Shown here in pieces: positions 44,918 through 54,900 of a stretch of DNA of 64,000 nucleotides. Each line of letters opens with the position of its first letter. The stretch's first letter is position 1. A model generated the notes under the pieces. That model saw only the letters and a program-made list of their open reading frames with translations, ran no database searches and had not been told where the DNA came from. A program made the position numbers and the translations under genes. Source of the stretch: an uncultured Prevotellaceae bacterium (GTDB lineage: Bacteria; Bacteroidota; Bacteroidia; Bacteroidales; Bacteroidaceae); the NCBI GenBank assembly GCA_947176535.1, contig CAMWQU010000001.1, positions 1 through 64,000 of the forward strand, in the 5' to 3' direction.

Positions 44918-45121
44918 TCAATCTTTCAGTTTTACAATAGCCTGCAATCCGAGGACATCGCATATCGCAAGCAATGTTTCGATTTTAGGATTGCCCGTGC
45001 CGCGCTCTATGGCGACAACGGTGTTGATATTCACGTCCGCCAAGTCGGCCACTTCCTGTTGGGTGACGTGCAAGTGCTGCCGACGCAATTTTATGGCCTT
45101 ACCTATTTCTTCTCGATTCAT
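44918..45121 (-). CDS. HipB-like XRE-family transcriptional regulator, orphan
   Basis: 67 residues, almost only a helix-turn-helix: IGKAIKLRRQHLHVTQQEVADLADVNINTVVAIERG, given here as the span of residues 6-41. It resembles HipB antitoxins, normally followed by hipA. Here the next gene downstream is the convergent Cys-rich gene and no HipA-like sequence is present. It may have lost its toxin or act as a stand-alone repressor. It has a perfect promoter of its own. Confidence 0.85.
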   Translation of the reverse strand: MNREEIGKAIKLRRQHLHVTQQEVADLADVNINTVVAIERGTGNPKIETLLAICDVLGLQAIVKLKD

Positions 45122-45140
45122 AGTGCAGTAGTAATTGGGG

Positions 45141-45172
45141 CAAAATTACACATATTCACCTTGAAATCCAAA
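45141..45172 (-). promoter_or_regulatory. Promoter of the HipB-like gene
   Basis: TTTG (45172-45169), a 20-base spacer, TAATTTTG (45148-45141): exact consensus, start expected near 45136. Confidence 0.85.
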
Positions 45173-45368
45173 CGAAATTCATAGTTTATTAGGATTTTCG
45201 TCGTATTTCAGGCATTGCAGGCCGGTTATGAGGCCAAAATCATACTGTAATAGGATTTTAGCCGACGGAAGCCGGATTTATCGGCCCATAGCCGCTATAT
45301 ATTCCTTATTATATATAGGCCGTGGCGTTGGCTGTTTCGGGATTTTTTTGTAACTTCGCAGCCGATTT

Positions 45369-46763
45369 ATGAGCCAGTACATACCTACCGAACTCGGAAC
45401 ACGGAGCATTCCCCAACTGCTGTTCCGTTATGCGTTTCCCGCCATCATAGCCATGACGGCCGCTTCGCTATACAACATCGTAGACAGCATCTTCATCGGC
45501 CACATCGGCCCCGACGGCACATGGGGAGAGTCCGACGGCATGGCCATGACCGGACTGGCGCTGACGTTCCCGCTGATGAACATCGGCGCGGCACTGGGCG
45601 CCATGGTGGGCGTGGGAGCCTCCACCGTCATTTCCGTCCGACTGGGGCAACGCGAGTACAAGACGGCCCAGCACGTGCTGGGCAATACCGTGGTGCTGAA
45701 TCTGTTATTAGGTTCCCTGTTCATGGTGGTGTGCCTTGCTTTTCTCGACCCCATACTGGACATCTTCGGGGCCAGTCCCGCCACACTACCCTACGCCCGC
45801 GACTACATGACGGTGATTCTGCTCGGAAACGTCATTTCGCACAGTTACTTCGGGCTGAACGCCGTACTGCGCTCCGCCGGACATCCCGAAAAGGCCATGC
45901 AATGTACCATACTGACGGTGATAGTCAATGCCATACTGGACCCGATTTTCATCTTCGGCCTGCAGATGGGCATCAAGGGGGCGGCCATCGCCACCATCCT
46001 TGCGCAGTTGATTTCGCTCATCTGGCAGTTCCGGCTGCTGAGCAACCGGCAGGAAATGCTGCATCTGCACCGAGGCATCTACGGACTGCGGTTCGGCATC
46101 ATCCGACAGATTATCGCCGTCGGACTAAGTCCATTCCTGATGAACCTGTGTGCCTGCCTCGTCGTGCTGCTCATCAACAAGGGCATGAAGGAATACGGCG
46201 GAGACACGGCCATAGCGGCCTACGGCATCGTCAATCGTATCGTGTTCCTGTTCCTCATGATGGTTATGGGGCTGAATCAGGGCATGCAGCCCATCGTGGG
46301 CTACAACTGGGGAGCCCGGCAGAACCGGCGCGTGTGGCAGACCCTGCGACTGACCATCATCAGTGCCGAAGTGGTGGTGTGTACGGGCTTTGTCATGGGT
46401 GAGTTCTTCCCGGACGTACTTACCCATCTGTTTACGGACAATGAACATATCGTGCAGATGGCTGACCACGGTTTCCGCATCGACGTGATGGTGTTCCCCA
46501 TCGTGGGAGCACAAATGGTGATAGGTAACTTTTTCCAGAGCATCGGCCACGCCGGAAAGTCGATATTTCAGAGCCTCACCCGCCAGATGCTCTTCCTCGT
46601 GCCCGGCCTGCTTCTGCTGCCCCCGCGTCTGGGGCTCGACGGCGTGTGGCTGGCCATTCCCATAAGCGACCTATGCAGTTTCTTTGTGAGCATAAGCATG
46701 TTGCTTTGGTTTATAAGAAAACTAAACAGCCCTTCGGCGGAAACTGAAAGGGAGGGTGCATGA
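45369..46763 (+). CDS. MATE-family efflux transporter
   Basis: 464 residues, twelve membrane helices in two repeated halves. Each half carries the MATE pattern, for example FAGASP...SHSYFGLNAVLRSAGHPEKAM and MGLNQGMQPIVGYNWGA, where the loop residues are diagnostic. It exports cationic drugs or metabolites using Na+ or H+; substrate unknown. A TAACTTCG box near 45350 may serve as -7 element. The next gene overlaps its stop by four bases. Confidence 0.93.
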   Translation: MSQYIPTELGTRSIPQLLFRYAFPAIIAMTAASLYNIVDSIFIGHIGPDGTWGESDGMAMTGLALTFPLMNIGAALGAMVGVGASTVISVRLGQREYKTAQHVLGNTVVLNLLLGSLFMVVCLAFLDPILDIFGASPATLPYARDYMTVILLGNVISHSYFGLNAVLRSAGHPEKAMQCTILTVIVNAILDPIFIFGLQMGIKGAAIATILAQLISLIWQFRLLSNRQEMLHLHRGIYGLRFGIIRQIIAVGLSPFLMNLCACLVVLLINKGMKEYGGDTAIAAYGIVNRIVFLFLMMVMGLNQGMQPIVGYNWGARQNRRVWQTLRLTIISAEVVVCTGFVMGEFFPDVLTHLFTDNEHIVQMADHGFRIDVMVFPIVGAQMVIGNFFQSIGHAGKSIFQSLTRQMLFLVPGLLLLPPRLGLDGVWLAIPISDLCSFFVSISMLLWFIRKLNSPSAETEREGA

Positions 46764-47251
46764 AACGTATCGGACTGCTGAGTGACACGCATTCGTGGTG
46801 GGACGACCGCTATCTGCAATACTTTGAAGAGTGTGACGAGATATGGCACGCCGGGGACATCGGTTCGATGGAACTTGCCCAGCGTCTGGCGGACTTTCGC
46901 CCTCTGCGGGCCGTGTGCGGAAACTGCGACGGAGGCGACCTGCGGCGTATGTATCCCGAAGTGCTGCGGTGGAACTGCGAGGGGGCCGATGTACTGATGA
47001 CACACATCGGGGGCTATCCCGGCAAATATGCTCCGGCCATCAGCCAGCAACTGTATGCCCGCCCGCCGAAGTTGTTCATCTCGGGCCACAGCCACATTCT
47101 GAAAGTGCTCTACGACGAACAACTCCAACTGCTACACATCAATCCCGGTGCGGCAGGTTTGCAGGGGTGGCACCAAAAAAGAACCCTCGTCCGCTTTTCA
47201 GCCGACGAGGGTCAGTTCAGCGACCTTGAGGTCATAGAGATTCCACGATAA
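46760..47251 (+). CDS. YfcE/MJ0936-type metallophosphodiesterase
   Basis: 163 residues. Metal-binding motifs in order: LLSDTHSWWD (DxH), HAGDIGS (GD), CGNCD (GN), THIGGYPG and SGHSHI (GHxH). Calcineurin-like fold, two metals, cleaving a phosphodiester; substrate unknown. Overlap with the MATE gene (ATGA) implies coupled translation. Confidence 0.9.
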   Translation: MKRIGLLSDTHSWWDDRYLQYFEECDEIWHAGDIGSMELAQRLADFRPLRAVCGNCDGGDLRRMYPEVLRWNCEGADVLMTHIGGYPGKYAPAISQQLYARPPKLFISGHSHILKVLYDEQLQLLHINPGAAGLQGWHQKRTLVRFSADEGQFSDLEVIEIPR

Positions 47252-47292
47252 CGGAAACGGAGCAAGGCTTCCGCAAGGGACGGGGAAAATCT

Positions 47293-48114
47293 TTATCTTA
47301 CCACAAACCAAGGGTTGTGGAGGTCTTCCTTATTATAAATCAGCGGCTCGTCGGCATCGGCCCGATAAACCTGCCGACCGGCACAGGCCGCAATGGCATG
47401 TCCGGCGGCCGTGTCCCACTCCATCGTGGGGGCATAACGCGGATAGACATCGGCGGCCCCTTCGGCTACGAGGCATATCTTCAGACTGCTGCCGCTCGTT
47501 ATGGTCTCCACGGCGGAATGCTTTTTTCCGGCTTCTGCAATAAAGGCTTCCGTTTCCAGAGAAAGATGGCTCCGACTGGCCACAATCGTATAGGGACGGG
47601 ATTCGGGTTGCGGCAGGGGCAAACGCCGGGCACGCCGGAGCAGGTCGGGCAGACGCTCGTCCTCGCCCATCTGCGTAATACCCGTGAGTTTCCAGGCACC
47701 CAACAAGGGGTCGGCAAAGTAAAGTTCCTGACGGACAGGAACGTAAATAACACCGAGATGGGGATGGCGGTCGATGACAAGGGCAATGTTTACCGTGAAC
47801 TCACCGTTGCGCCTCACAAATTCCTTGGTTCCGTCCAACGGGTCTACGACCCACAGAGCCACCCAGTTGCGGCGCACCTCGTAAGCGGCATGCGCACCCT
47901 CTTCGCTCAGAATGGGCACTCCCGTGTCCTGCAGCATCTCTGCAATGCGCCGGTGGGCAGCCTTATCGGCGAGGGTCAGCGGCGAATTGTCGGCCTTGCG
48001 CTCGATGCCGAAATCCTGAGCCGGATCGGTGTATATCTCCATAATGTCGCGCCCTGCAGCCAGTGCGGCACGAATGGCCATGCCGAGGGCGGATTTCAGT
48101 TGATTTTGTTCCAT
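47293..48114 (-). CDS. cysQ: 3'(2'),5'-bisphosphate nucleotidase
   Basis: 273 residues, inositol monophosphatase fold. Motifs: EEGAHAAYEVR (metal ligand Glu), DPLDGTKEFVRRNGEF (core) and MEWDTAAGHAI (C-terminal metal site). It removes the 3' phosphate from PAP produced in sulfate assimilation. I chose the ATG at 48114 because a longer frame would run into the TATCTTTG promoter box (48142-48135). It is convergent with the phosphodiesterase gene. Confidence 0.93.
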   Translation of the reverse strand: MEQNQLKSALGMAIRAALAAGRDIMEIYTDPAQDFGIERKADNSPLTLADKAAHRRIAEMLQDTGVPILSEEGAHAAYEVRRNWVALWVVDPLDGTKEFVRRNGEFTVNIALVIDRHPHLGVIYVPVRQELYFADPLLGAWKLTGITQMGEDERLPDLLRRARRLPLPQPESRPYTIVASRSHLSLETEAFIAEAGKKHSAVETITSGSSLKICLVAEGAADVYPRYAPTMEWDTAAGHAIAACAGRQVYRADADEPLIYNKEDLHNPWFVVR

Positions 48115-48290
48115 AATTGAGTCATTTACGGTGCAAAGATACAACTTAATCGGGACATAAACAGAGATTCCCGACGTTTTTTATAGGGGACGGCGGGAGA
48201 AGAAAATAATTTTGATTGCCTGTTTATCATAATAAAAAGAATAACATGAACGTTATTAAATAAGGTATTTAATGTGTAAATAAGGTTTCC

Positions 48291-48887
48291 ATGATAGAAT
48301 ACGTAAGCGGAAGACTGGAAGAACTGACACCGACAATGGCCGTGGTGGACTGCAACGGTGTGGGCTACGGACTGAATATATCACTGGGTACATACTCTGC
48401 CGTGCAGGGCAAAAGAGACGTAAAATTGTTTGTGTATGAGGTCATTCGGGAGGATGCCTACACGCTTTGGGGATTTGCCACCCGCAGCGAGCGCGAACTG
48501 TTTCTGCAACTGACCAGCGTAAGCGGAATCGGAGCCGCCATGGCGAGAATGATTCTGTCGGCTTTCTCGCCCGGCGAACTGGTGGATGTCATCAGCACCG
48601 GTAACGACCGTGCCCTGAAAAGCGTAAAAGGTATCGGGCCGAAAGCAGCGCAGCGCGTTATCGTGGACTTGCGCGACAAGATTCTGGCGTTGGACATCAG
48701 TCCCGCCGCAGCGTCCTCGTCCGCAGCAACAAACATCAATACCGAAGTGCAACAGGAAGCGGTGGCTGCGCTCACCATGCTCGGATTCAGTCCGGCACCC
48801 TCGGCAAAGGTGGTCGGAAAGTTACTTACCGAGGAACCCGACATGGCCGTAGAGCAGCTTATTAAAAAGGCCCTGAAGATGTTATAA
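48291..48887 (+). CDS. ruvA: Holliday junction branch migration protein RuvA
   Basis: 198 residues. N-terminal OB-fold ([20 protein letters not shown]), two helix-hairpin-helix motifs ([28 protein letters not shown]), and the C-terminal RuvB-contact domain. It binds Holliday junctions and loads RuvB. A TAATTTTG box lies at 48207-48214. sprA starts 51 bases after its stop; ruvA-sprA adjacency is common in Bacteroidetes. Confidence 0.96.
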   Translation: MIEYVSGRLEELTPTMAVVDCNGVGYGLNISLGTYSAVQGKRDVKLFVYEVIREDAYTLWGFATRSERELFLQLTSVSGIGAAMARMILSAFSPGELVDVISTGNDRALKSVKGIGPKAAQRVIVDLRDKILALDISPAAASSSAATNINTEVQQEAVAALTMLGFSPAPSAKVVGKLLTEEPDMAVEQLIKKALKML

Positions 48888-48937
48888 AGGGGACGAGAAA
48901 GTAAAGGGAGGATGCCGGGAAGCGCAAATTTACGACA

Positions 48938-51900
48938 TTGAGAAGCAAGAGAATCATATTGCCGCTACTGCTGGCCATGGCTAATGTCGTGGCCTTTGGT
49001 CGCATAAATTGCAGTATGGAGCTTTTTGCTTACGCGCACGCAAGTGCATACGGCGCGCCAAAGGACACCACAGAGAAGAAGAAGCCCCGCTACTCGGTAC
49101 GCAAGACCGCAGCCGAAACCCGGAAGGATGCCGAGCCGAAAGCCATCGACCTGCGCGACCCCGATAACCTGAAGACGGAAGTGTCCTACAACGAAAAGGA
49201 CAATACGTATTCCGTGGGTACAACGCTCGTGGGCGGAACGGCAAAGAGCACGACCGGCACAAGCACCGGCAACCGGAATCAGACGGCCCCGGGGACTTCC
49301 ACCTCAACAAGCAACAAGAACCAATCCCGAAACGCGACCAATGTGACAAGTACCGGAACGGCATCCGGACTGGGTTACAACGTCAGTCTGCTGCCCCCAC
49401 TTGCCCTGACAAATTCGTACCTCTCCACTCCCCTACTGATGACACCGGAAGAGTATCGGGAATGGACACTCCGACAGAGTATGGCGCGCTATTTCCGCGA
49501 CCGCAATGCCGAGATATTCGAAGCGAGAGGAAAAGATAAGTTTGACTTTACCGATATACACTTCGACCTGGGGCCGGCTGAAAAAATCTTCGGACCGGGC
49601 GGCGTACAGATACGGACGCAAGGTTCGGCCGAACTGAAGTTGGGCATGAACACCAAAAAGGTGAACAATCCGTCACTGGCCACCAACCGCCGGAAAACCG
49701 TCGGATTTGATTTCGACGAGAAAATCAATATGAGCCTGAACGGTAGCGTGGGTGATAAAATCAAACTGAGCCTCAACTACAACACCGATGCCACGTTCGA
49801 CTTTGATTCGCAGAACATGAAGCTGAAGTACGACGGTAAGGAGGACGAAATTATTAAACTGGTGGAGGCCGGAAACGTGTCGATGCCCTCCAACAACAGC
49901 CTCATACCCGGCATTAGCAGTCTGTTCGGTCTGCGCACTGACATTCAGTTCGGCCGTTTGAAAATGCAAACCGTGGTCAGTCAGAAAAAGAGTGCATCGA
50001 AAAGCGTGTCGTCGAAAGGCGGCGGAAGCACAAACGCTTTCGAGTTCTCCGCAACCAATTACGAAGAAAACCGGCACTTTTATTTCTCCCACTATTTCCG
50101 TCAGCAATATGACAAGAACATGAGCACGCTCCCCACCATCGCCAGCGGAATCACCATTACCCGCGTGGAAGTGTGGGTGACAAACAAAAACTCCAATGCG
50201 GCCAACAACCGCAATATCATTGCCCTGACCGACTTGGGAGAACACGACTTCATCGGGAATCCCGAATTGTGGACAAGAGGAAGCGTCAGTGTGCCGTCGA
50301 ACAAGGCCAACACGGAGTACCAGACGATGGTGAACACGCTAAACGGGGCAAGAGACATCAGCCAGGCCACAACGTTGCTCGACAACTACGGACTGGTGGG
50401 AGGAGAGGATTACGAGAAACTGCAAAGCGCACGCCTGCTGTCGAGTCCGGAGTACTTCGTAAATACGTCTTTAGGCTATATCTCCCTCAACACAAATCTG
50501 CAGAGTGATGATGTGCTGGGTATCGCTTTTGAATATACCTACGGCGGCGTAACGTATCAGGTGGGTGAATTTAGCAGCGACCTTACCGACAACTCGAAAG
50601 CACTGTTCGTGAAACTGCTGAAAGCCTCCAGCGGAAGCCCGCAACTGAATACGTGGCGACTGATGATGAAAAACGTCTATAATCTCGGGGCATCCAGCGT
50701 GTCGCGGGAAAAGTTCAAATTTGACATCAAGTACCAAAGTGACTCCAGTGGCGTCTACATCACCTATCTGCCCGAACAGAACCTGAAAAACACCACACTG
50801 CTCCGGGCGATGAACCTTGACCGTCTGGACAATAATAACAAGGTGAATCCCAACGGGCAGTTTGACTTCGTGGAGGGCTACACCATCCGGAAAGGACGAG
50901 TATATTTTCCCGTGGAGGAGCCTTTCGGGCAACATCTGCGACAGTGGATTGGCGACGACGAAGTGGCCGACCGATACTGCTTCCCGGAACTCTATGACAG
51001 CACGAAAACGGTAGCCAAGCAAATTGCCGAACACGACAAGTTCCTGCTTACCGGACAATACAAAGGTACGAACGGCAGTCAGATAGACCTCGGAGCCACG
51101 AACATCGCCCAAGGCTCGGTGGTAGTGACGGCCGGTGGCGTGACACTGACCGAAAATTCGGACTATACCGTAGACTACAATATGGGTATAGTCACCATCA
51201 TTAACCAGAGTATCATTGATGCCGGTACCACCATCAACGCTTCCGTGGAGTCGAACGACAACTACGGCATGCAACGAAAGACCATGATGGGCGTAAACCT
51301 TGACTACGAACTGTCGAAGAATTTCACCATCGGAGGCTCCATCATGTTCCTTAACGAACAGCCGCTGACGACAAAGGTGGCCATGGGAAACGAACCTTTG
51401 AAGAATACGTTGTGGGGCGGACATATCGCGTGGAAACGAGAAAGTCAGTGGCTGACGAACATCATCGACAAACTGCCGCTTATCCGGGCCACACAACCCA
51501 GCCACATTTCGTTCAACGCGGAATTTGCCCAACTCGTGGCCGGACAGAACAAGCGCATACAAGGCGGGGCTTCGTATCTCGATGACTTTGAAAACTCGTC
51601 ATACAAGACCTCGCTCACCACACCTACGTACTGGATGATGTCGAGCACACCCTCGATGTTTGCGGAAAGCCGACTTACCAATGATGTGCGCTATGGATAC
51701 AACCGCGCACTGTTGGCGTGGTATTATGTAGACCCGATTTTCACCCGACGCGGCAGCACGCTCACGCCGAGCCACATCAAGAGCGACCTTGAGCAACTGT
51801 CGAACCACTACATTCGCGAAGTGTACGAACGGGAACTGTACCCTCAGAAAGCACAAAACAGTTACTCATCGGCCACATCGCTCAACGTACTCAATTTGGC

Positions 51901-54900
51901 TTTCTATCCCAACGAACGCGGTGCCTACAACCTTAACACTGACGTTGAGCCGGACGGCAAACTGAAAAGTCCCCAAAGCAAGTGGGGCGGCATGATGCGC
52001 AAAATGGATAACACGGACTTCGAGACGATGAACGTGGAGTACATCGAGTTCTGGATGCTCGACCCTTTCATCTACAAACGTGACCTGCCCGGCAATCACG
52101 GCGGCGACTTCTACATCAACCTTGGAGAAGTGTCGGAGGATATTCTGAAGGACGGCAAGAAATATTTTGAGAGCGGAATGCCAATTGACGGTGACGCGGC
52201 CTATTACACAGAAACCGTCTGGGGACGCGTCCCGACAACGACCAGTGTCACCTACGCTTTCAATAACGAGGGAGGGGCACGTGCTGCACAGGATATCGGT
52301 CTGAACGGCCTGAACAGCGACCAGGAGCGCGTGTTCGGCGTCTATGCCGCATTCCTGCAACAAATGCAGGGCAAGGTGAATGCGCAAGTCTACGATTCCC
52401 TCTACGCCGACCCGGCAAACGACAACTACCACTATTACCGGGGAACCGATTTCGATCAGGCGCATACGAGCATCCTCGACCGCTATCGGCGCATCAATAT
52501 GCCGGAAGGAAACTCTCCTGATTCGTCCAACTCGCCGGAACGGTATGAAACGGCTTACAAGACAACACCCGACGTGGAAGACCTGAATCAGGACTACACC
52601 CTGAACGAATACGAGAAGTATTTCCAGTATCATGTTTCCATCCGTCCCGAAGACCTCGTCGTGGGCCGCAACCACATCACCGACAAACGCACTGCCAGTG
52701 TAAAACTGCGCAACGGCAACACGGAAGAGGTGAATTGGTACCAGTTCCGCATTCCCCTTGCCAATTACGAATCGAAAGTGGGCAACATCAGCGACTTCAC
52801 CAGCATTCGGTTCATGCGTATGTTCCTCACCGGCTTCGAAGAAAGCATCATACTGCGTTTTGCCACACTTGACCTTGTACACGGCGACTGGCGCAGTTAC
52901 GAGCAACCACTCTACACCGGCGAAGCACCGACGACTACGGCCACAATGACGGTAAGTACCGTAAACATCGAGGAAAATAACGATAAGCAACCCGTAAACT
53001 ATGTACTGCCTCCGGGTATCAGCCGCGTCACCGACCCCAGTCAGAGCCAATTAGTGGAAGAGAACGAACAGGCGTTGTGCATGGTGGTGGAGAACTTATC
53101 GCCCGGTGAGGCCAAGGCCGTTTACAAGAATTGCAACTACGACATGCGCCAGTACAAGCATCTGCAACTCTTCGTACACGCCAATGCGTTATTGAACGAC
53201 ATTACAGACCTGCAAGACGGCGAAACCAGCATATTCCTGCGTCTGGGCAGCGACTACAAGAATAACTTCTATGAGTATGAGGTTCCTTTAGTACTTACTC
53301 CGGAAGGGAACTACGATCCCTACTCGGCTACCGCAAGCAGAGCCGTATGGCCCGCAGACAACATGATCAACATTGACATGGACATCCTCACGAGCCTAAA
53401 GAAGGAACGTAATAAACAAAAGAGCTTGGGGCTGACCGGCTTCAACAAACTATTCCATAGTTACGACAACAACCATCCCAGTAACCGTATCTCCATCATG
53501 GGAAATCCGACTTTGGGAGAAGTTAAAACCATTATGATAGGTGTCCGCAACAACGGACGGACAGTGAAGAGTGTCGAAGTATGGGCCAACGAACTGCGTC
53601 TGCAGGAGTTCAGCAACGACGGTGGATGGGCCGCACAAGGTACCCTGAACATACAGCTTTCCGACTTAGGTAGCGTGAATGCCACCGGACATGTGGAGAC
53701 GGCCGGCTTCGGAAGCATAGAACAGACGGTTGCGGAGCGCAAGGACGAGGATTCCTACAACTATGCCATCACCACGCAATTTGAACTCGGAAAGATATTC
53801 CCGGAAAAAGCTCAGGTGAAAATACCGCTTTATTACAGTTACAACAAGGAGACTGTAAAGCCCAAATACAATCCGTTAGATACCGACATGCTACTGAAGG
53901 ATGCCATGGATGCCCTACAGACGCAAGAAGAGAAAGACTCCTTGAAGTCTCTGACTACCACAACAGAGACCCAGCGCAACTTATCGTTCACCGGGGTGAA
54001 GGTGAACATCAGCAGCCGCAAACATCCCATGCCCTATGACCCGTCCAACTTCACGTTCAACTACTCCCGTCGCAGTACTAACCGCGAAGGGGTGACTACC
54101 GTTTACGAGAACGACCGTCAATGGAAAGCGGGCATGAACTACTCCTGGTCGCCCAACTGGAAAAACTGGGAACCGTTTAAGAACAGCATCAAGTCCAAGA
54201 GCAAATGGCTAACCCTTCTGAAAGAACAGAATCTGGCCTTTGCCCCGCAGTCCGTAACCTTCTCTACCGACCTCACCCGTACCTACTACGAATTGCAGGA
54301 GCGCGACATGGAAGATATGGCCAACACACAAGGCATACCTGTAACGTTCTCGCAAAACTTCCTTTGGAATCGGGAGTTTTCACTGAAGTGGGACTTGTTC
54401 AAGGCCCTGCATTTCTCATTCCAGAGTGGCACCCATGCCGAGATTGAGGAACCCTACGGCCCCGTAAACAAAGACCTTTACGCCGACCAATACACGGCAT
54501 GGAAAGACAGCATAAAGATGAGCCTCAGCCACTTCGGCCGTCCGTTGGATTACAACCAAACGGCCCAACTCAGCTACAAACTGCCCATCAACAAACTGCC
54601 GATGTTTGATTGGGTAACTGCCGATGCTTCCTACAATACCAACTATTCCTGGAAGCGCGGCAGCGAACTGGAAGACGGCAGTACACTGGGAAACACCGTC
54701 AATACACAACGCACCGTAAACATCAACGGCAAGTTTGCAATGGAGACCCTGTACAATCACAGCAAATTCCTGAAAGAGACTAATAAGCGTTTCACCGCCT
54801 CGAAAGCCAAGAGTGCATCGAAGAAGAAAGCCGATGCGAAGAAAAAAGAGCAGGAAGCCAAGAAGAAAGCAGAGGAAGAGAAGAAACAAGCACGCCAGAA

